From: Comamonadaceae bacterium
GTDB lineage: Bacteria > Pseudomonadota > Gammaproteobacteria > Burkholderiales > Burkholderiaceae_C
Length of the DNA stretch: 53,339 bases
Assembly (NCBI GenBank): GCA_947447975.1
Contig: CANFLU010000014.1
Span: 1 to 53,339 of the forward strand
Reading direction: 5' to 3'
Numbering within the stretch: position 1 is the stretch's first letter; each line of letters opens with the position of its first letter. Both the position numbers and the translations under genes were made by a program. Below the pieces are notes generated by a model, which saw only the letters and a list, made by a program, of their open reading frames with translations, ran no database searches and was not told where the DNA came from. Shown piece by piece: positions 1 to 8,256 of the stretch.

Positions 1-35
1 ACACTTGTTCCATGCATGCCTCTAAATCAAGCCAC

Positions 36-71
36 AAAAGCGGCAAGCGCGGCAGATGCCGCGCTTGCCGC
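36..71 (-). terminator. Rho-independent terminator after the branched-chain-type binding protein
   Basis: A perfect 15-bp inverted repeat (arms 40–54 and 57–71, 2-nt loop) is followed on the minus strand by four T residues. It begins 20 nt after the stop codon of the minus-strand gene ending at 92. It should end that transcript, so no downstream transporter gene is expected to be strongly co-transcribed. Confidence 0.85.
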
Positions 72-91
72 CTGTCTGGCGGAATCAGTGA

Positions 92-1279
92 TTAGTCAAC
101 GCTTGCTACGAACATCGTGTCAAACTTGCCGTCCTTGTACACATTGACCACCAGCGGTACCGAAACCTGACGTTTCTGACCGAAGGAAGTGGTGCCCACG
201 TACTTGAGCTTGGCATCACCCACCATATAGGGGTTGGGAGCGGAGAAGGAATCCATGGTTTTCTGGAATTCTTTGACGTCGGTCATGCCTTTGGGGTTGG
301 CCTTGAGGGTTTCCAGGATGTACTCCAGGGCGTAGACCTTGGTGTTGGACTCGTCGTTGTACTCACCGAATTTCTTGGTGTAACGGGCCACAAATTCGCG
401 CATCTTGTCAGAAGCCAATTGTGGAGTGGAAGCGCCGCCCACCGAGATGAAGCCGTCAGCCAGTTTGCCAGCGCCTTCTTTCAAGACGTTAGCGTCTTGC
501 GCGGTTTCGGTGGAGATCAGGCCTTTGTAGCCTTGCTCACGCGCCGAGCGGATCAGCTGGGGTGCTTGCGCAGGTGCGACGCCAGACAAAACCAGCAAAT
601 CGGGGTTGGTTTTCAGGACGGGCAACAACACGGGGGTGAAGTCCTTGGTGTCCACTTGGTAGGTCACATTGGCCGATACCACTTGCAAGCCCAGGGCTTT
701 GGCGGCTGCGGCGCCGCTGTCACGCTGGCTCAAAGGATCGGACTCGTTCGCGGCTACGAACGCGACCTTTTTAACGCCGCTTTTTTCCATCAGGTGTTTG
801 TAGATGGCGGGGCCGGATTGGTAGTTAGCCACCATACCCAAAATCGCATTGCTGGCGGGCTTGGTGTACAGCTCTTTAGGGAATGCGTAGGGGAAGTACA
901 TGATGCCGCGGCTTTCGGCCACCGGACGCACGGCAGCGGCGCCGTCATCGACGTTGGGGCCCACGACGTAGTGGATGCCTTCCTGGGCCATTTTTTCCAT
1001 GCCGGCAATGGCGCGCTTGGGGTCTTTTTGGTCGTCAAATGCAACGATTTGAACGTTGTAGGTGGTGCCGCCGATCTTCACGCCACCGGTTTCATTGATC
1101 CAGTCCGCACGTGTTTCCATGGAGCGCTGGTTGGAGATACCCCAGCTGGCAGCCGGGCCGGAGGTCACGCCGACAAAACCGATCTTCAGTACCGGGTTGG
1201 CGGCAAAAGCAGCGCCGCTGAAGGCGGCTGCGATTGTGGCGGACAGCAGGCTGGCCGCTAGAAAATTACGCTTTTTCAT
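92..1279 (-). CDS. Branched-chain amino acid/urea-type ABC transporter substrate-binding protein
   Basis: This 395-aa periplasmic solute-binding protein belongs to the type I (LivK/UrtA, Peripla_BP_6) fold. An n-region MKKRNF, a hydrophobic stretch and an AFA-A cleavage site near residue 26 form a clear Sec signal peptide. The mature part opens with LKIGFVGVTSGPAASWG, the usual start of lobe 1, and contains the family's FDDQKDP strand-turn. The start is supported by AAGGAG a few bases upstream. It stands alone: a strong terminator follows and no permease or ATPase of the Liv type is in the window, so it probably serves a transporter elsewhere. Its promoter region carries a GTTAAC palindrome also found upstream of pucG. 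A link to ureide or amide uptake is therefore possible but is inference. The ligand cannot be read from the sequence. Confidence 0.9.
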   Translation of the reverse strand: MKKRNFLAASLLSATIAAAFSGAAFAANPVLKIGFVGVTSGPAASWGISNQRSMETRADWINETGGVKIGGTTYNVQIVAFDDQKDPKRAIAGMEKMAQEGIHYVVGPNVDDGAAAVRPVAESRGIMYFPYAFPKELYTKPASNAILGMVANYQSGPAIYKHLMEKSGVKKVAFVAANESDPLSQRDSGAAAAKALGLQVVSANVTYQVDTKDFTPVLLPVLKTNPDLLVLSGVAPAQAPQLIRSAREQGYKGLISTETAQDANVLKEGAGKLADGFISVGGASTPQLASDKMREFVARYTKKFGEYNDESNTKVYALEYILETLKANPKGMTDVKEFQKTMDSFSAPNPYMVGDAKLKYVGTTSFGQKRQVSVPLVVNVYKDGKFDTMFVASVD

Positions 1280-1375
1280 GAACGAGACTCCTTGGGAGGG
1301 ATTGGAAGAAGGAAGGAATTTTCCAAACCTGGCAGTCTTAACGGCCTATCAGCTTGGTGACCGGATCTTCTTTCG

Positions 1376-1395
1376 TGTTAACAATCTTGTCAACA
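1376..1395. promoter_or_regulatory. Putative GntR/FCD operator overlapping a -35 element
   Basis: Two 8-bp near-palindromes, TGTTAACA (1376–1383) and TGTCAACA (1388–1395), lie with centres 12 bp apart in the region between the binding-protein gene and the divergent GntR gene. On the minus strand the second half supplies a consensus -35 TTGACA (1393–1388) for the binding-protein gene, so a bound repressor would block it. The 10-mer TGTTAACAAT recurs exactly at 12975–12984. The rest of the region 1280–1587 shows no convincing ORF. Confidence 0.5.
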
Positions 1396-1587
1396 TATTT
1401 TTGGATTTTTTGTCGTTTTCGGAAAGCGCCTGTAAGATGCCTCCAGGGCCTGTTTTTGCGGCCTTGGCAGGTATCTTGAAATCCTTGCCAGCACGCTATT
1501 TTTGCACTTTTTTACCCACCCGGTAAGCTTTGTGCAATGGGTGAAATCCCGATACTAACCGTTAAGAAACAAAGACTTAGAGGCCGT

Positions 1588-2304
1588 ATGCCCCAATCCT
1601 TGAGCCCTGAAGACGCGCAGGAAGCCCATATCGTAGAACGCATCTACGAGGCGGTGATCGACCAACGCCTAGCACCCGGCGCCAAGCTGTCCGAGGCCAG
1701 TCTGTGTACGGCTTTTGGCGTAGGCCGTATGCGCATCCGACGCTGCCTTTTGATTCTCGCCAGCCGCGAAGTGGTGGAGTTGCAGCCCAACCGTGGTGCC
1801 TACGTGGCGCAGCCCAGCGCTCAGCAGGCGCGCGAGATTTTCGAGGCTCGCCTGGCCATTGAGCCTTCCCTGGCGGGCTTGGCTGCCGTGCGGGTCAAGC
1901 GCGCCGACGTGAAGGCCTTGCAGTCTTTGTTGCGCAAAGAAGCGCAGGCCCACAAGGCCGCTAACCGGCGCGAGGCGATTCGACTCTCTGGTCAGTTCCA
2001 TGTGGCATTGGCCCAGGTGGCCGACAACTCGGTGATGCTGCGCATCGTCAAAGACCTGGTGACCCGCAGCTCGCTCATTATTGGCATGTACGGCGACCCC
2101 GGCTTTACCAACTGCCGCGATGACGACCATATGGCCATCGTCGATGCGCTGCTGGCCAAAGACAGCGGCCAGGCCGAGCAGCTAATGAAAGCCCATTTAA
2201 GCCATATCACCGAGCACCTGGATTTAGAACGCCAATTGGTTGCACCAGCCGACCTTGTTTCGCTTTTCGGTGAAGCGACACCGCTGTTGAGTGCGCGCGC
2301 CTAG
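1588..2304 (+). CDS. GntR-family transcriptional regulator, FCD (FadR) subfamily
   Basis: This 238-aa regulator has an N-terminal winged helix (about residues 12–75, with the LAPGAKLSEASLCTAFGVG core typical of GntR) and a C-terminal all-helical FCD ligand domain. Likely metal-binding histidines lie in QFHVALAQVADN, DDHMAIV and HLSHI. I place the start at the ATG at 1588, preceded by AGAGG. An in-frame ATG at 1537 would add 17 residues but lacks a ribosome site. The gene is divergent from the lone binding-protein gene and near the ureide cluster, so control of those genes through the GTTAAC sites is a reasonable inference. The effector is unknown. Confidence 0.85.
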   Translation: MPQSLSPEDAQEAHIVERIYEAVIDQRLAPGAKLSEASLCTAFGVGRMRIRRCLLILASREVVELQPNRGAYVAQPSAQQAREIFEARLAIEPSLAGLAAVRVKRADVKALQSLLRKEAQAHKAANRREAIRLSGQFHVALAQVADNSVMLRIVKDLVTRSSLIIGMYGDPGFTNCRDDDHMAIVDALLAKDSGQAEQLMKAHLSHITEHLDLERQLVAPADLVSLFGEATPLLSARA

Positions 2305-2374
2305 GTCGGCATATCGCGGGCTGCGCAGCACCTGCCAGCCGGATATGAGATAAAGAATTGGGCTGGGCCAGCGT

Positions 2375-2572
2375 TCAAGCGCGCCGGTCTACGTGCTGGC
2401 CTTTGGCCTTGACCTGCTGCGATTCTTGGCGATGCTCTACAGCCTTGGCTTCTGCTACTTTAGGGGGCGGCTCATTGCGCACTTTGGCTTCGATCTTGTC
2501 CATCGTGTCCGCGCGGGTTTGTTGCGGTGGCCGCGGCACGTAGTTGGAAGTACTGACATTGGATATGGGCAT
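2375..2572 (-). CDS. Small hypothetical protein
   Basis: A 65-aa, Pro/Lys/Glu-rich, hydrophilic protein starting MPISNVSTSNYVPRPP, with no signal peptide, membrane segment or recognised domain. It is supported by AAGGAC about 8 nt before the ATG and by its position 36 nt after the secreted-protein gene on the same strand, which suggests a two-gene operon. The function is unknown. Some doubt remains because it is short and partly low-complexity. Confidence 0.45.
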   Translation of the reverse strand: MPISNVSTSNYVPRPPQQTRADTMDKIEAKVRNEPPPKVAEAKAVEHRQESQQVKAKGQHVDRRA

Positions 2573-2608
2573 ACCTAAGTCCTTCTCTGGTGCGGGCCTG
2601 GCCGGCCC

Positions 2609-3625
2609 TTAGTTGGTTTTACCCAAATTGAGTACCGCATCGGCTACCTTCCCTGAGTCCTTTTCAATGGACAGCACATCGGTGCCCACACGCATAAACT
2701 GGTAGCCTGGATAAAAACTCAGCTTGCCAAGCAGCGGCTCAGGAATGGGGAAGGTCTTGGCGCTGGAGGGCAAAGCTTCGCCAAATTTCCAGGCCACCGG
2801 GTTCTTGGTTTCACAACCCGCCGCCTTGCTAAAGCTCAGGCCTTCGGGGCAACTGCCGGGCGAGCTATTTTCCATGAAGTAATTGCGAATCATCTCGGTG
2901 CGCAGCTTGCCGAAATAGTTTTTCATTTGTTTGCCACGCTCGGGCGGAAACACCGGCTTGGCCTCGGAATCTAAAGGCAATTTGCGGCTCAGGTCTTCAG
3001 GCTGCGGGCTGCTAGCTCCCAAGGAGATATTGATGCTGGGCGCTGCCGGGGCTGGTGCGCCCCCCACCGGCGCTGCAGCGCTGCCGCTGCCCACCGCCAG
3101 GGTGACGGTGCCCGGTGGTGGCGCAGCCCCTGCCGCCGGGGCTGCAGGCGCGCCGCCCGCGCTGGTCTCCTCGGCGCCTTTTTTACTGCCGCTACTGGGC
3201 GATGTAGCGCCTTCCGATCCGTAGAGGTATTTCAGTGCCAGCGGGTCATTTTTCAGTTTGTTTTCAATGATCTGGTCAAACACGCCAGCGATCTTGACCG
3301 TATTGGCCGAGCCCAGCCATTGGGGCCGGTTGCTGCTCAGTAGTAGCACCTGGGAAATGGAGCACGCCGGACCATTGGCTTTCAGCCATTGCGCTGCCAA
3401 GTCGCCACGCTCCTGTGGGTCATGGGTGGTCAGCGCCATGGTGCGAAATTCGGCGATCGAGCAGGTGTAGGGGTTCACCACGTTGGGCGCTACCGGCAGC
3501 GGGTTTTTTTTGGTAGTTTGCGCGGGTGCGCCACTGGCAAAAAAGAGTGACATCCCCAAGGCTACTAGCAGGTGGCCGCTACGCGCAAAAAAAACCTCAA
3601 CTCTTGGCAGATCCGGCAGGCGCAT
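2609..3625 (-). CDS. Hypothetical secreted protein with Ala/Pro/Gly-rich linker
   Basis: A 338-aa protein that I do not recognise. The first 36 residues contain a hydrophobic segment ending in APA-Q, consistent with Sec export. An N-terminal domain (about 45–150) has two cysteines (PYTCSIAEF, GPACSIS). It includes a stretch about sequential damage or counting of 'LKANGPACSISQVLLL' type with no known motif. A low-complexity linker rich in Ala, Pro and Gly (about 150–210) leads to a C-terminal domain (about 220–338) with two more cysteines (SPGSCPEG, AAGCETK). The start is supported by AAAGGA. It lies upstream of the 65-aa gene in the same direction and is divergent from the ABC importer. A cell-envelope or extracellular role fits, but no function can be assigned. 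Confidence 0.75.
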   Translation of the reverse strand: MRLPDLPRVEVFFARSGHLLVALGMSLFFASGAPAQTTKKNPLPVAPNVVNPYTCSIAEFRTMALTTHDPQERGDLAAQWLKANGPACSISQVLLLSSNRPQWLGSANTVKIAGVFDQIIENKLKNDPLALKYLYGSEGATSPSSGSKKGAEETSAGGAPAAPAAGAAPPPGTVTLAVGSGSAAAPVGGAPAPAAPSINISLGASSPQPEDLSRKLPLDSEAKPVFPPERGKQMKNYFGKLRTEMIRNYFMENSSPGSCPEGLSFSKAAGCETKNPVAWKFGEALPSSAKTFPIPEPLLGKLSFYPGYQFMRVGTDVLSIEKDSGKVADAVLNLGKTN

Positions 3626-3893
3626 GGGTTCCTTTGAAAAGGTGTCGGTTTACGCGGGGAAGTCTAACTGAATATCCCTAAACTTATGAATTCGGCGATT
3701 CCTTTACATCCTGTGGATTACGCCAATTACACCCGGCTTGGGGTGGGTCCCAGTGAAATGGAAATTTGCCTGGCCCCAGCGCGAACCAGAGCCTCCCCGG
3801 GGCAGAAGCCACAAGCTGCGCCTGCGATCGGTACTATCATGGCTTGCCTCAAGGGCTAGCTCAATTCCTCTGATCAATGTAGGAGACAAACCC

Positions 3894-4919
3894 ATGCAAA
3901 GACGCCAGATCCTCGCCACCAGTGTGGTCAGTGCCGCTTTCCCTTCCTTGGTGTGGAGCCAGGCCTTGGAAAAGCCGCAACTCAGCATTGCGGTCGGTGG
4001 TAAGAACCTGTTTTACTACCTGCCGCTGACGATTGCCGAGCAACTGGGCTACTTCAAGGCCGAGGGCTTGGACGTCACGATTGTGGATTTTTCAGGTGGT
4101 GCACGGGCTTTGCAGGCGGTGGTGGGCGGCAGCGCGGACGTCGTATCCGGTGCCTTCGAGCACACCGTCAATATGCATTACAAAGGCCAGCCTATGCGTG
4201 CATTTGTAGTGCAGGGCGCGGCGCCACAAATTACCTTGGGTTACAACCCCAAGACCATGCCGAATTACAAATCGGTGGCCGACCTCAAGGGCAAAAAAAT
4301 TGGCGTCACCGCACCGGGTAGCTCGACCAATGTGGTGGTTAATTTTGTGCTGGCCAAAGCCGGGCTCAAACCTAGCGACGTGAGCATTGTGGGCGTGGGC
4401 GCAGGCAATGGCGCGGTGGCGGCAATGCGCGCCGGCCAGGTCGATGCCATGAGCAATCTTGACCCCGTATCGACTTTGCTCACCCGCTCAGGCGATATGA
4501 AAATAATTACCGACACCCGCAACGTGGCTGAAGCCGAAAAGATTTTTGGCGGCCCCATGCCGGGTGCCTGCTTGTACTGCCCGCAAGCGTTTATCGATAA
4601 GTACCCCAACACGACCCAAGCGCTGGCCAATGCCATCGTGCGGGCGGACAAATGGATACAACAAGCAGGCCCCAGCGACATCATCAAAGTCGTTCCGGAA
4701 AGTTATTTCCTGGGTGACCGCGCGGTGTATTTGGAGGCGTTTTTATCGGCCCAGAAAGCTTTGTCCTCCGACGGCGTCTTCCCCGCTAAAGCCCCCGATA
4801 CGGCCTTCCGCGCTTTGGCCAGTGTGGATGAAAAACTAGCCGCTACGAAGTTGGACTTGAGCCTGGTCTATACCAACGACTTTGTGCGCAAAGCCAACGC
4901 CAAATACCCCAAAGGGTGA
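3894..4919 (+). CDS. SsuA/TauA/NMT1-type ABC transporter substrate-binding protein
   Basis: A 341-aa periplasmic binding protein of the NMT1/THI5-like (SsuA, TauA, ThiY) group. The N-terminus MQRRQILATSVVSAAFPSLVWSQA is a signal peptide with an RR pair resembling a weak Tat motif. Next comes LSIAVGGKNLFYYLPLTIAEQLGYFKAEGL, cited here as a start-to-end span of about residues 32–61, which is the typical first lobe of this family. The start at 3894 follows TAGGAGAC by about 7 nt, and upstream in-frame codons are not credible. It overlaps the ATPase gene by 4 nt (GTGA). The group binds sulfonates, nitrate, pyrimidines or other small nitrogen compounds. The neighbouring oxalurate genes make a ureide-type ligand a fair guess only. 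Confidence 0.85.
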   Translation: MQRRQILATSVVSAAFPSLVWSQALEKPQLSIAVGGKNLFYYLPLTIAEQLGYFKAEGLDVTIVDFSGGARALQAVVGGSADVVSGAFEHTVNMHYKGQPMRAFVVQGAAPQITLGYNPKTMPNYKSVADLKGKKIGVTAPGSSTNVVVNFVLAKAGLKPSDVSIVGVGAGNGAVAAMRAGQVDAMSNLDPVSTLLTRSGDMKIITDTRNVAEAEKIFGGPMPGACLYCPQAFIDKYPNTTQALANAIVRADKWIQQAGPSDIIKVVPESYFLGDRAVYLEAFLSAQKALSSDGVFPAKAPDTAFRALASVDEKLAATKLDLSLVYTNDFVRKANAKYPKG

Positions 4920-5734
4920 GGCCTGTGGCTGCTGCCATCGAACTGCGCTCGGTCGCCTGCACCTTCGTCAGCAAAGACGCCCCGGGCCAACGCTACACCG
5001 CGGTGCAAAACGTGTCGCTCACGGTGGGCGATGGCGAATTTGTTAGCGTGGTGGGCCCCACGGGCTGTGGCAAAAGCACCTTGCTCAATGTCGCTGCCGG
5101 CTTGCTGCAACCCAGCCAGGGCGAGGTGCGTGTGTTTGGCGATGTGCTGCAAGGCTTGAACCGGCGGGCCGGCTATATGTTCCAGGCGGACAGCCTCATG
5201 CCCTGGCGCAGCGCCCGCGACAACGTGCTGGCGGGTTTGCAGTTTCGGGGTGTGCCCTTGGCACAAGCGCAATCTCAGGCCGACGACTGGCTGCGCCGCG
5301 TAGGCCTGGGCGGTTTTGGCGACCGCTATCCCCACCAGTTAAGCGGCGGCATGCGCAAGCGCGCCAGCCTGGCGCAGACCTTGGTGATGGACCCTGACAT
5401 CATCTTGATGGACGAGCCTTTTTCAGCCCTGGATATCCAGACCCGCCAGTTGATGGAAAACGAAGTGTTGGCCCTGTGGCAGTCGCGCAAAAAAGCGGTG
5501 CTGTTTATTACCCATGACTTGGACGAGGCGATTGCCATGAGCGACCGGGTCGTCATCTTGAGCGCCGGTCCCGCCTCGCACCCGATTGGTGAATTTGTCA
5601 TTGATCTCCCGCGCCCGCGCGATGTTGCCGAGGTCAAGATGACGCCTGAGTTTGCACGCCTGCACAAGGCCATTTGGGCGGTGCTGCGTGATGAAGTGCT
5701 CAAGGGTTACCAGCAGCAATTGCAGGCGGCTTGA
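4916..5734 (+). CDS. SsuB/TauB-type ABC transporter ATP-binding protein
   Basis: A 272-aa cytoplasmic ATPase. Walker A is GPTGCGKST (residues 47–55), the Q-loop lies in GYMFQADSLMPW, the signature motif is LSGGMRKRAS, Walker B is IILMDEPFSALD and the H-loop is ITHDLDEA. The length fits the nitrate/sulfonate/taurine family. It starts at a GTG whose last bases are the TGA stop of the binding-protein gene, so the two are translationally coupled. It energises import by the permease encoded next. Confidence 0.92.
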   Translation: MRPVAAAIELRSVACTFVSKDAPGQRYTAVQNVSLTVGDGEFVSVVGPTGCGKSTLLNVAAGLLQPSQGEVRVFGDVLQGLNRRAGYMFQADSLMPWRSARDNVLAGLQFRGVPLAQAQSQADDWLRRVGLGGFGDRYPHQLSGGMRKRASLAQTLVMDPDIILMDEPFSALDIQTRQLMENEVLALWQSRKKAVLFITHDLDEAIAMSDRVVILSAGPASHPIGEFVIDLPRPRDVAEVKMTPEFARLHKAIWAVLRDEVLKGYQQQLQAA

Positions 5735-5739
5735 AAACC

Positions 5740-6585
5740 ATGTCTACGACTGAAAACCAAGTGTCTGGCAAACCACAGCGGCGCGTCCCGCTTGTAGTGT
5801 GGCAATTGCTCTTGCTGCTGGTGCTCCTGCTGTTTTGGTATGGGATGACGCAGCCCGGCCTGATACCACCCATGATGTTTGACAACGACCGGCAGGCAGC
5901 TTTCTTTTTTGGTCAACCCCACATGGTGGCGCAGCGCATCTGGGCTTGGTTTGTGACCGATGCCGATATCTATCGCCATTTGCGCATTACCTTAAGTGAA
6001 ACGATTTTGGCTTTTGGCATTGGCGCCGCTAGCGGCTTGGCTGGTGGTTTGTGGCTGGCGCTTTCACCGCGCATGTCGCAAGTGCTGGAGCCCTATATCA
6101 AAGCCTTTAACGCCATGCCCCGCATCATCCTGGCACCCATCTTTGGCGTCTGGTTTGGCCTGGGCATGGGCTCCAAAGTAGCGCTGGGCGTCACCTTGGT
6201 GTTTTTTGTGGTGTTTTTTAATGTCTATCAGGGCGTCAAAGAAGTGAGCCCGGTAGTCCTGGCCAATGCCCGCATGCTGGGCGCCAGTAGGAGGCAGTTG
6301 TTGCGCTATGTCTATTTGCCCAGCGCAACCAGCTGGGTGTTTAGTTCCTTGCACACTTCGGTAGGCCTGGCTTTTGTGGGCGCCGTGGTGGGCGAATACC
6401 TGGGCTCCAGCCAAGGCGTCGGCTATTTGATTTTGCAGGCCGAGGGCAGCTTTGACATCAACACGGTCATGGCCGGTATCGTGGTGCTGACGATGTTCGC
6501 CTTGGTGCTCGACAGCCTGGTCGGCCGCATTGAGAAGCGCCTGATGAAATGGCAGCCTAAAGCGGGTGAGACGGAGAAGCTTTAG
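5740..6585 (+). CDS. SsuC/TauC-type ABC transporter permease
   Basis: An integral membrane protein of 281 aa with about six transmembrane helices, the first near residues 18–36. It carries the EAA-like cytoplasmic loop ANARMLGASRRQLLRYVYLP that docks on the ATPase, typical of BPD_transp_1 permeases. The ATG at 5740 is chosen. A TTG at 5731 overlapping the previous stop would add three residues. It is the last gene of the three-gene importer and converges on hpxW, with 30 nt between the stops. A role in bringing in a substrate for the adjacent ureide pathway is plausible but untested. Confidence 0.9.
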   Translation: MSTTENQVSGKPQRRVPLVVWQLLLLLVLLLFWYGMTQPGLIPPMMFDNDRQAAFFFGQPHMVAQRIWAWFVTDADIYRHLRITLSETILAFGIGAASGLAGGLWLALSPRMSQVLEPYIKAFNAMPRIILAPIFGVWFGLGMGSKVALGVTLVFFVVFFNVYQGVKEVSPVVLANARMLGASRRQLLRYVYLPSATSWVFSSLHTSVGLAFVGAVVGEYLGSSQGVGYLILQAEGSFDINTVMAGIVVLTMFALVLDSLVGRIEKRLMKWQPKAGETEKL

Positions 6586-6615
6586 CGTTGGCAAGCCAGG
6601 TGCTTACCGGACTGT

Positions 6616-8247
6616 CTAATACGCCGCCACCACCCCATCGCTACGCGGATCCGCCGCGCCTAGGTACAAGCCATTACGCTGGCGCACGATCGCACCGGCG
6701 TGGCCCATGGTGTCGCTGTAATCCCCTAGCACTTCCACATCATGACCGGCAGCGGAAAGCGTTTGCAGCACCTGCGGGTCAAAGCGGTTTTCAAACTTGA
6801 GGGTGGTGGTTTCTTGGCCCCAAGTTTTTCCCAGCAGCCAGCGCGGCGCACTGACGGCCTGCTGCAAAGTTTGGCCGTAAAACGCATAGCGGGTGAACAC
6901 GGCTGATTGGCTTTGCGGCTGGCCGTCGCCGCCCATATTGCCATAGACCATGTGGCGCCCGTCCTCAAAGCGCGCATGCGCTGGGTTGAGCGTGTGAAAA
7001 GGTTTTTTATGCGGGGTCAGCGCCAGGTGCGAAGCGCTGTCTAAAGAAAAGCTCGAACCCCGGTTTTGCCAGGCCACGCCGGTATCAGACAGCACCACGC
7101 CCGAGCCAAACTCCCAATACACGCTTTGGATGTAGCTGACCATGCGGCCATGGCTGTCGGCGGTACCCATCCAAATCGTATCGCCGGGGATGCTGCGCTC
7201 CGGCCAGGGCAGGGCTTGGTGCATGTCCACTGCCTGCACGCATTGATCGATAAAGCTGTCGCTTAAAAATTGCTGCGGCGTCACGCCCATCGCGGCCATG
7301 GTGGCTGGGTCGGCGACATAGCGGTTGCGCACTTTAAAAGCCTGTTTGGTTGCCTCCACCAGCGCGTGCAAATAGGGCGCTCCGTCGGCCTCGCGGATGC
7401 CGTGGCGCAAACGCAGCCGGTCAAATATCGCCAAGATCATGAGGGATGCAATGCCTTGCGTGGGCGGCGTCATATTGAACAGCGTGGCCCCGCTCACCTT
7501 GACGCTGAGCGGCTGCACACTGCTGGCGCGGTGGGCATGCAAGTCCGCCAAGCCCAAAGGCCCGCCCAGGCGCTCATGTTCAGCCGCCATGGCCTGGGCC
7601 ACGCTGCCCCTGTAGAAATCATCCAGGCCTTTATCGGCCAAGGTTTGCAGGGTGGCAGCCAGCGCCGGGTAGCGGCGCAGTGTGTCCACGGGCGGCACCG
7701 TGGCGCTTTGCCCCGGGCTTTGCGCGGGGTCTAAAAATTGCCCGGCATAGCCCGGTACCTTGGCCAGTTCAGGCAAAAATTTGGTGGTGAAATTGACTTG
7801 GCTTTGCGTCACCGGTGCGCCTTCACGGGCGTACCAGATCGCGTCTTGCAAAAGCCGTGCGGTGGGCAAAACGCCGCCCATGCGCGTGCTGTGAACCAGC
7901 GCCTCTTGCCAACCCGAGATGGCACCGGCCACGGTGTTTGCTGCCAGCGGGCCACGCCCGGGAATGGCTTGGAGGCCTTGGCGGGTATAAAAATCAATCG
8001 TCGCTGCACCCGCTGCACGGCCACACGCATCAATAGCGACCGGCGCCTGGTCGGGCTCGGAAATGAGCCAAAAACCGTCGCCGCCGATGGCGTTCATGTG
8101 CGGGTACACCACGGCGATGGTGGCGGCGGCGGCGACCATGGCCTCGATGGCATTGCCACCTTCACGCAACACCGCGCAGGCGCTGCCAGCGGCCAGATGA
8201 TGGGGGGCGGTCACCATGCCGCGCGGGGAAGTCAGGGTTTGGCGCAT
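6616..8247 (-). CDS. hpxW: Gamma-glutamyltransferase-family Ntn hydrolase, probable oxamate amidohydrolase
   Basis: A 543-aa member of the gamma-glutamyltransferase superfamily. These proenzymes cut themselves before a Thr that then acts as nucleophile. Aligning PGDTIWMGTADSHG with the TTHYSVVD site of E. coli GGT places the nucleophile at about Thr357. The glycine-rich YGNMGGDGQPQSQ motif of the small subunit is present. There is no signal peptide, unlike periplasmic GGT. This fits the cytosolic enzyme HpxW of Klebsiella, which hydrolyses oxamate to oxalate and ammonia. It is the last gene of the operon, 9 nt after allG, whose complex makes oxamate. That context is the main reason for preferring oxamate amidohydrolase over a glutathione hydrolase. 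It is not possible to prove specificity from the sequence alone. Confidence 0.75.
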   Translation of the reverse strand: MRQTLTSPRGMVTAPHHLAAGSACAVLREGGNAIEAMVAAAATIAVVYPHMNAIGGDGFWLISEPDQAPVAIDACGRAAGAATIDFYTRQGLQAIPGRGPLAANTVAGAISGWQEALVHSTRMGGVLPTARLLQDAIWYAREGAPVTQSQVNFTTKFLPELAKVPGYAGQFLDPAQSPGQSATVPPVDTLRRYPALAATLQTLADKGLDDFYRGSVAQAMAAEHERLGGPLGLADLHAHRASSVQPLSVKVSGATLFNMTPPTQGIASLMILAIFDRLRLRHGIREADGAPYLHALVEATKQAFKVRNRYVADPATMAAMGVTPQQFLSDSFIDQCVQAVDMHQALPWPERSIPGDTIWMGTADSHGRMVSYIQSVYWEFGSGVVLSDTGVAWQNRGSSFSLDSASHLALTPHKKPFHTLNPAHARFEDGRHMVYGNMGGDGQPQSQSAVFTRYAFYGQTLQQAVSAPRWLLGKTWGQETTTLKFENRFDPQVLQTLSAAGHDVEVLGDYSDTMGHAGAIVRQRNGLYLGAADPRSDGVVAAY

Positions 8248-8256
8248 GGGGCTCTT

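Noticed and set aside
419..1261. Long plus-strand open frame of 280 codons opposite the first gene
   Set aside because: It is the antisense shadow of the binding-protein gene. It has no ribosome site or recognisable domain, whereas the minus frame has a signal peptide and full family match.
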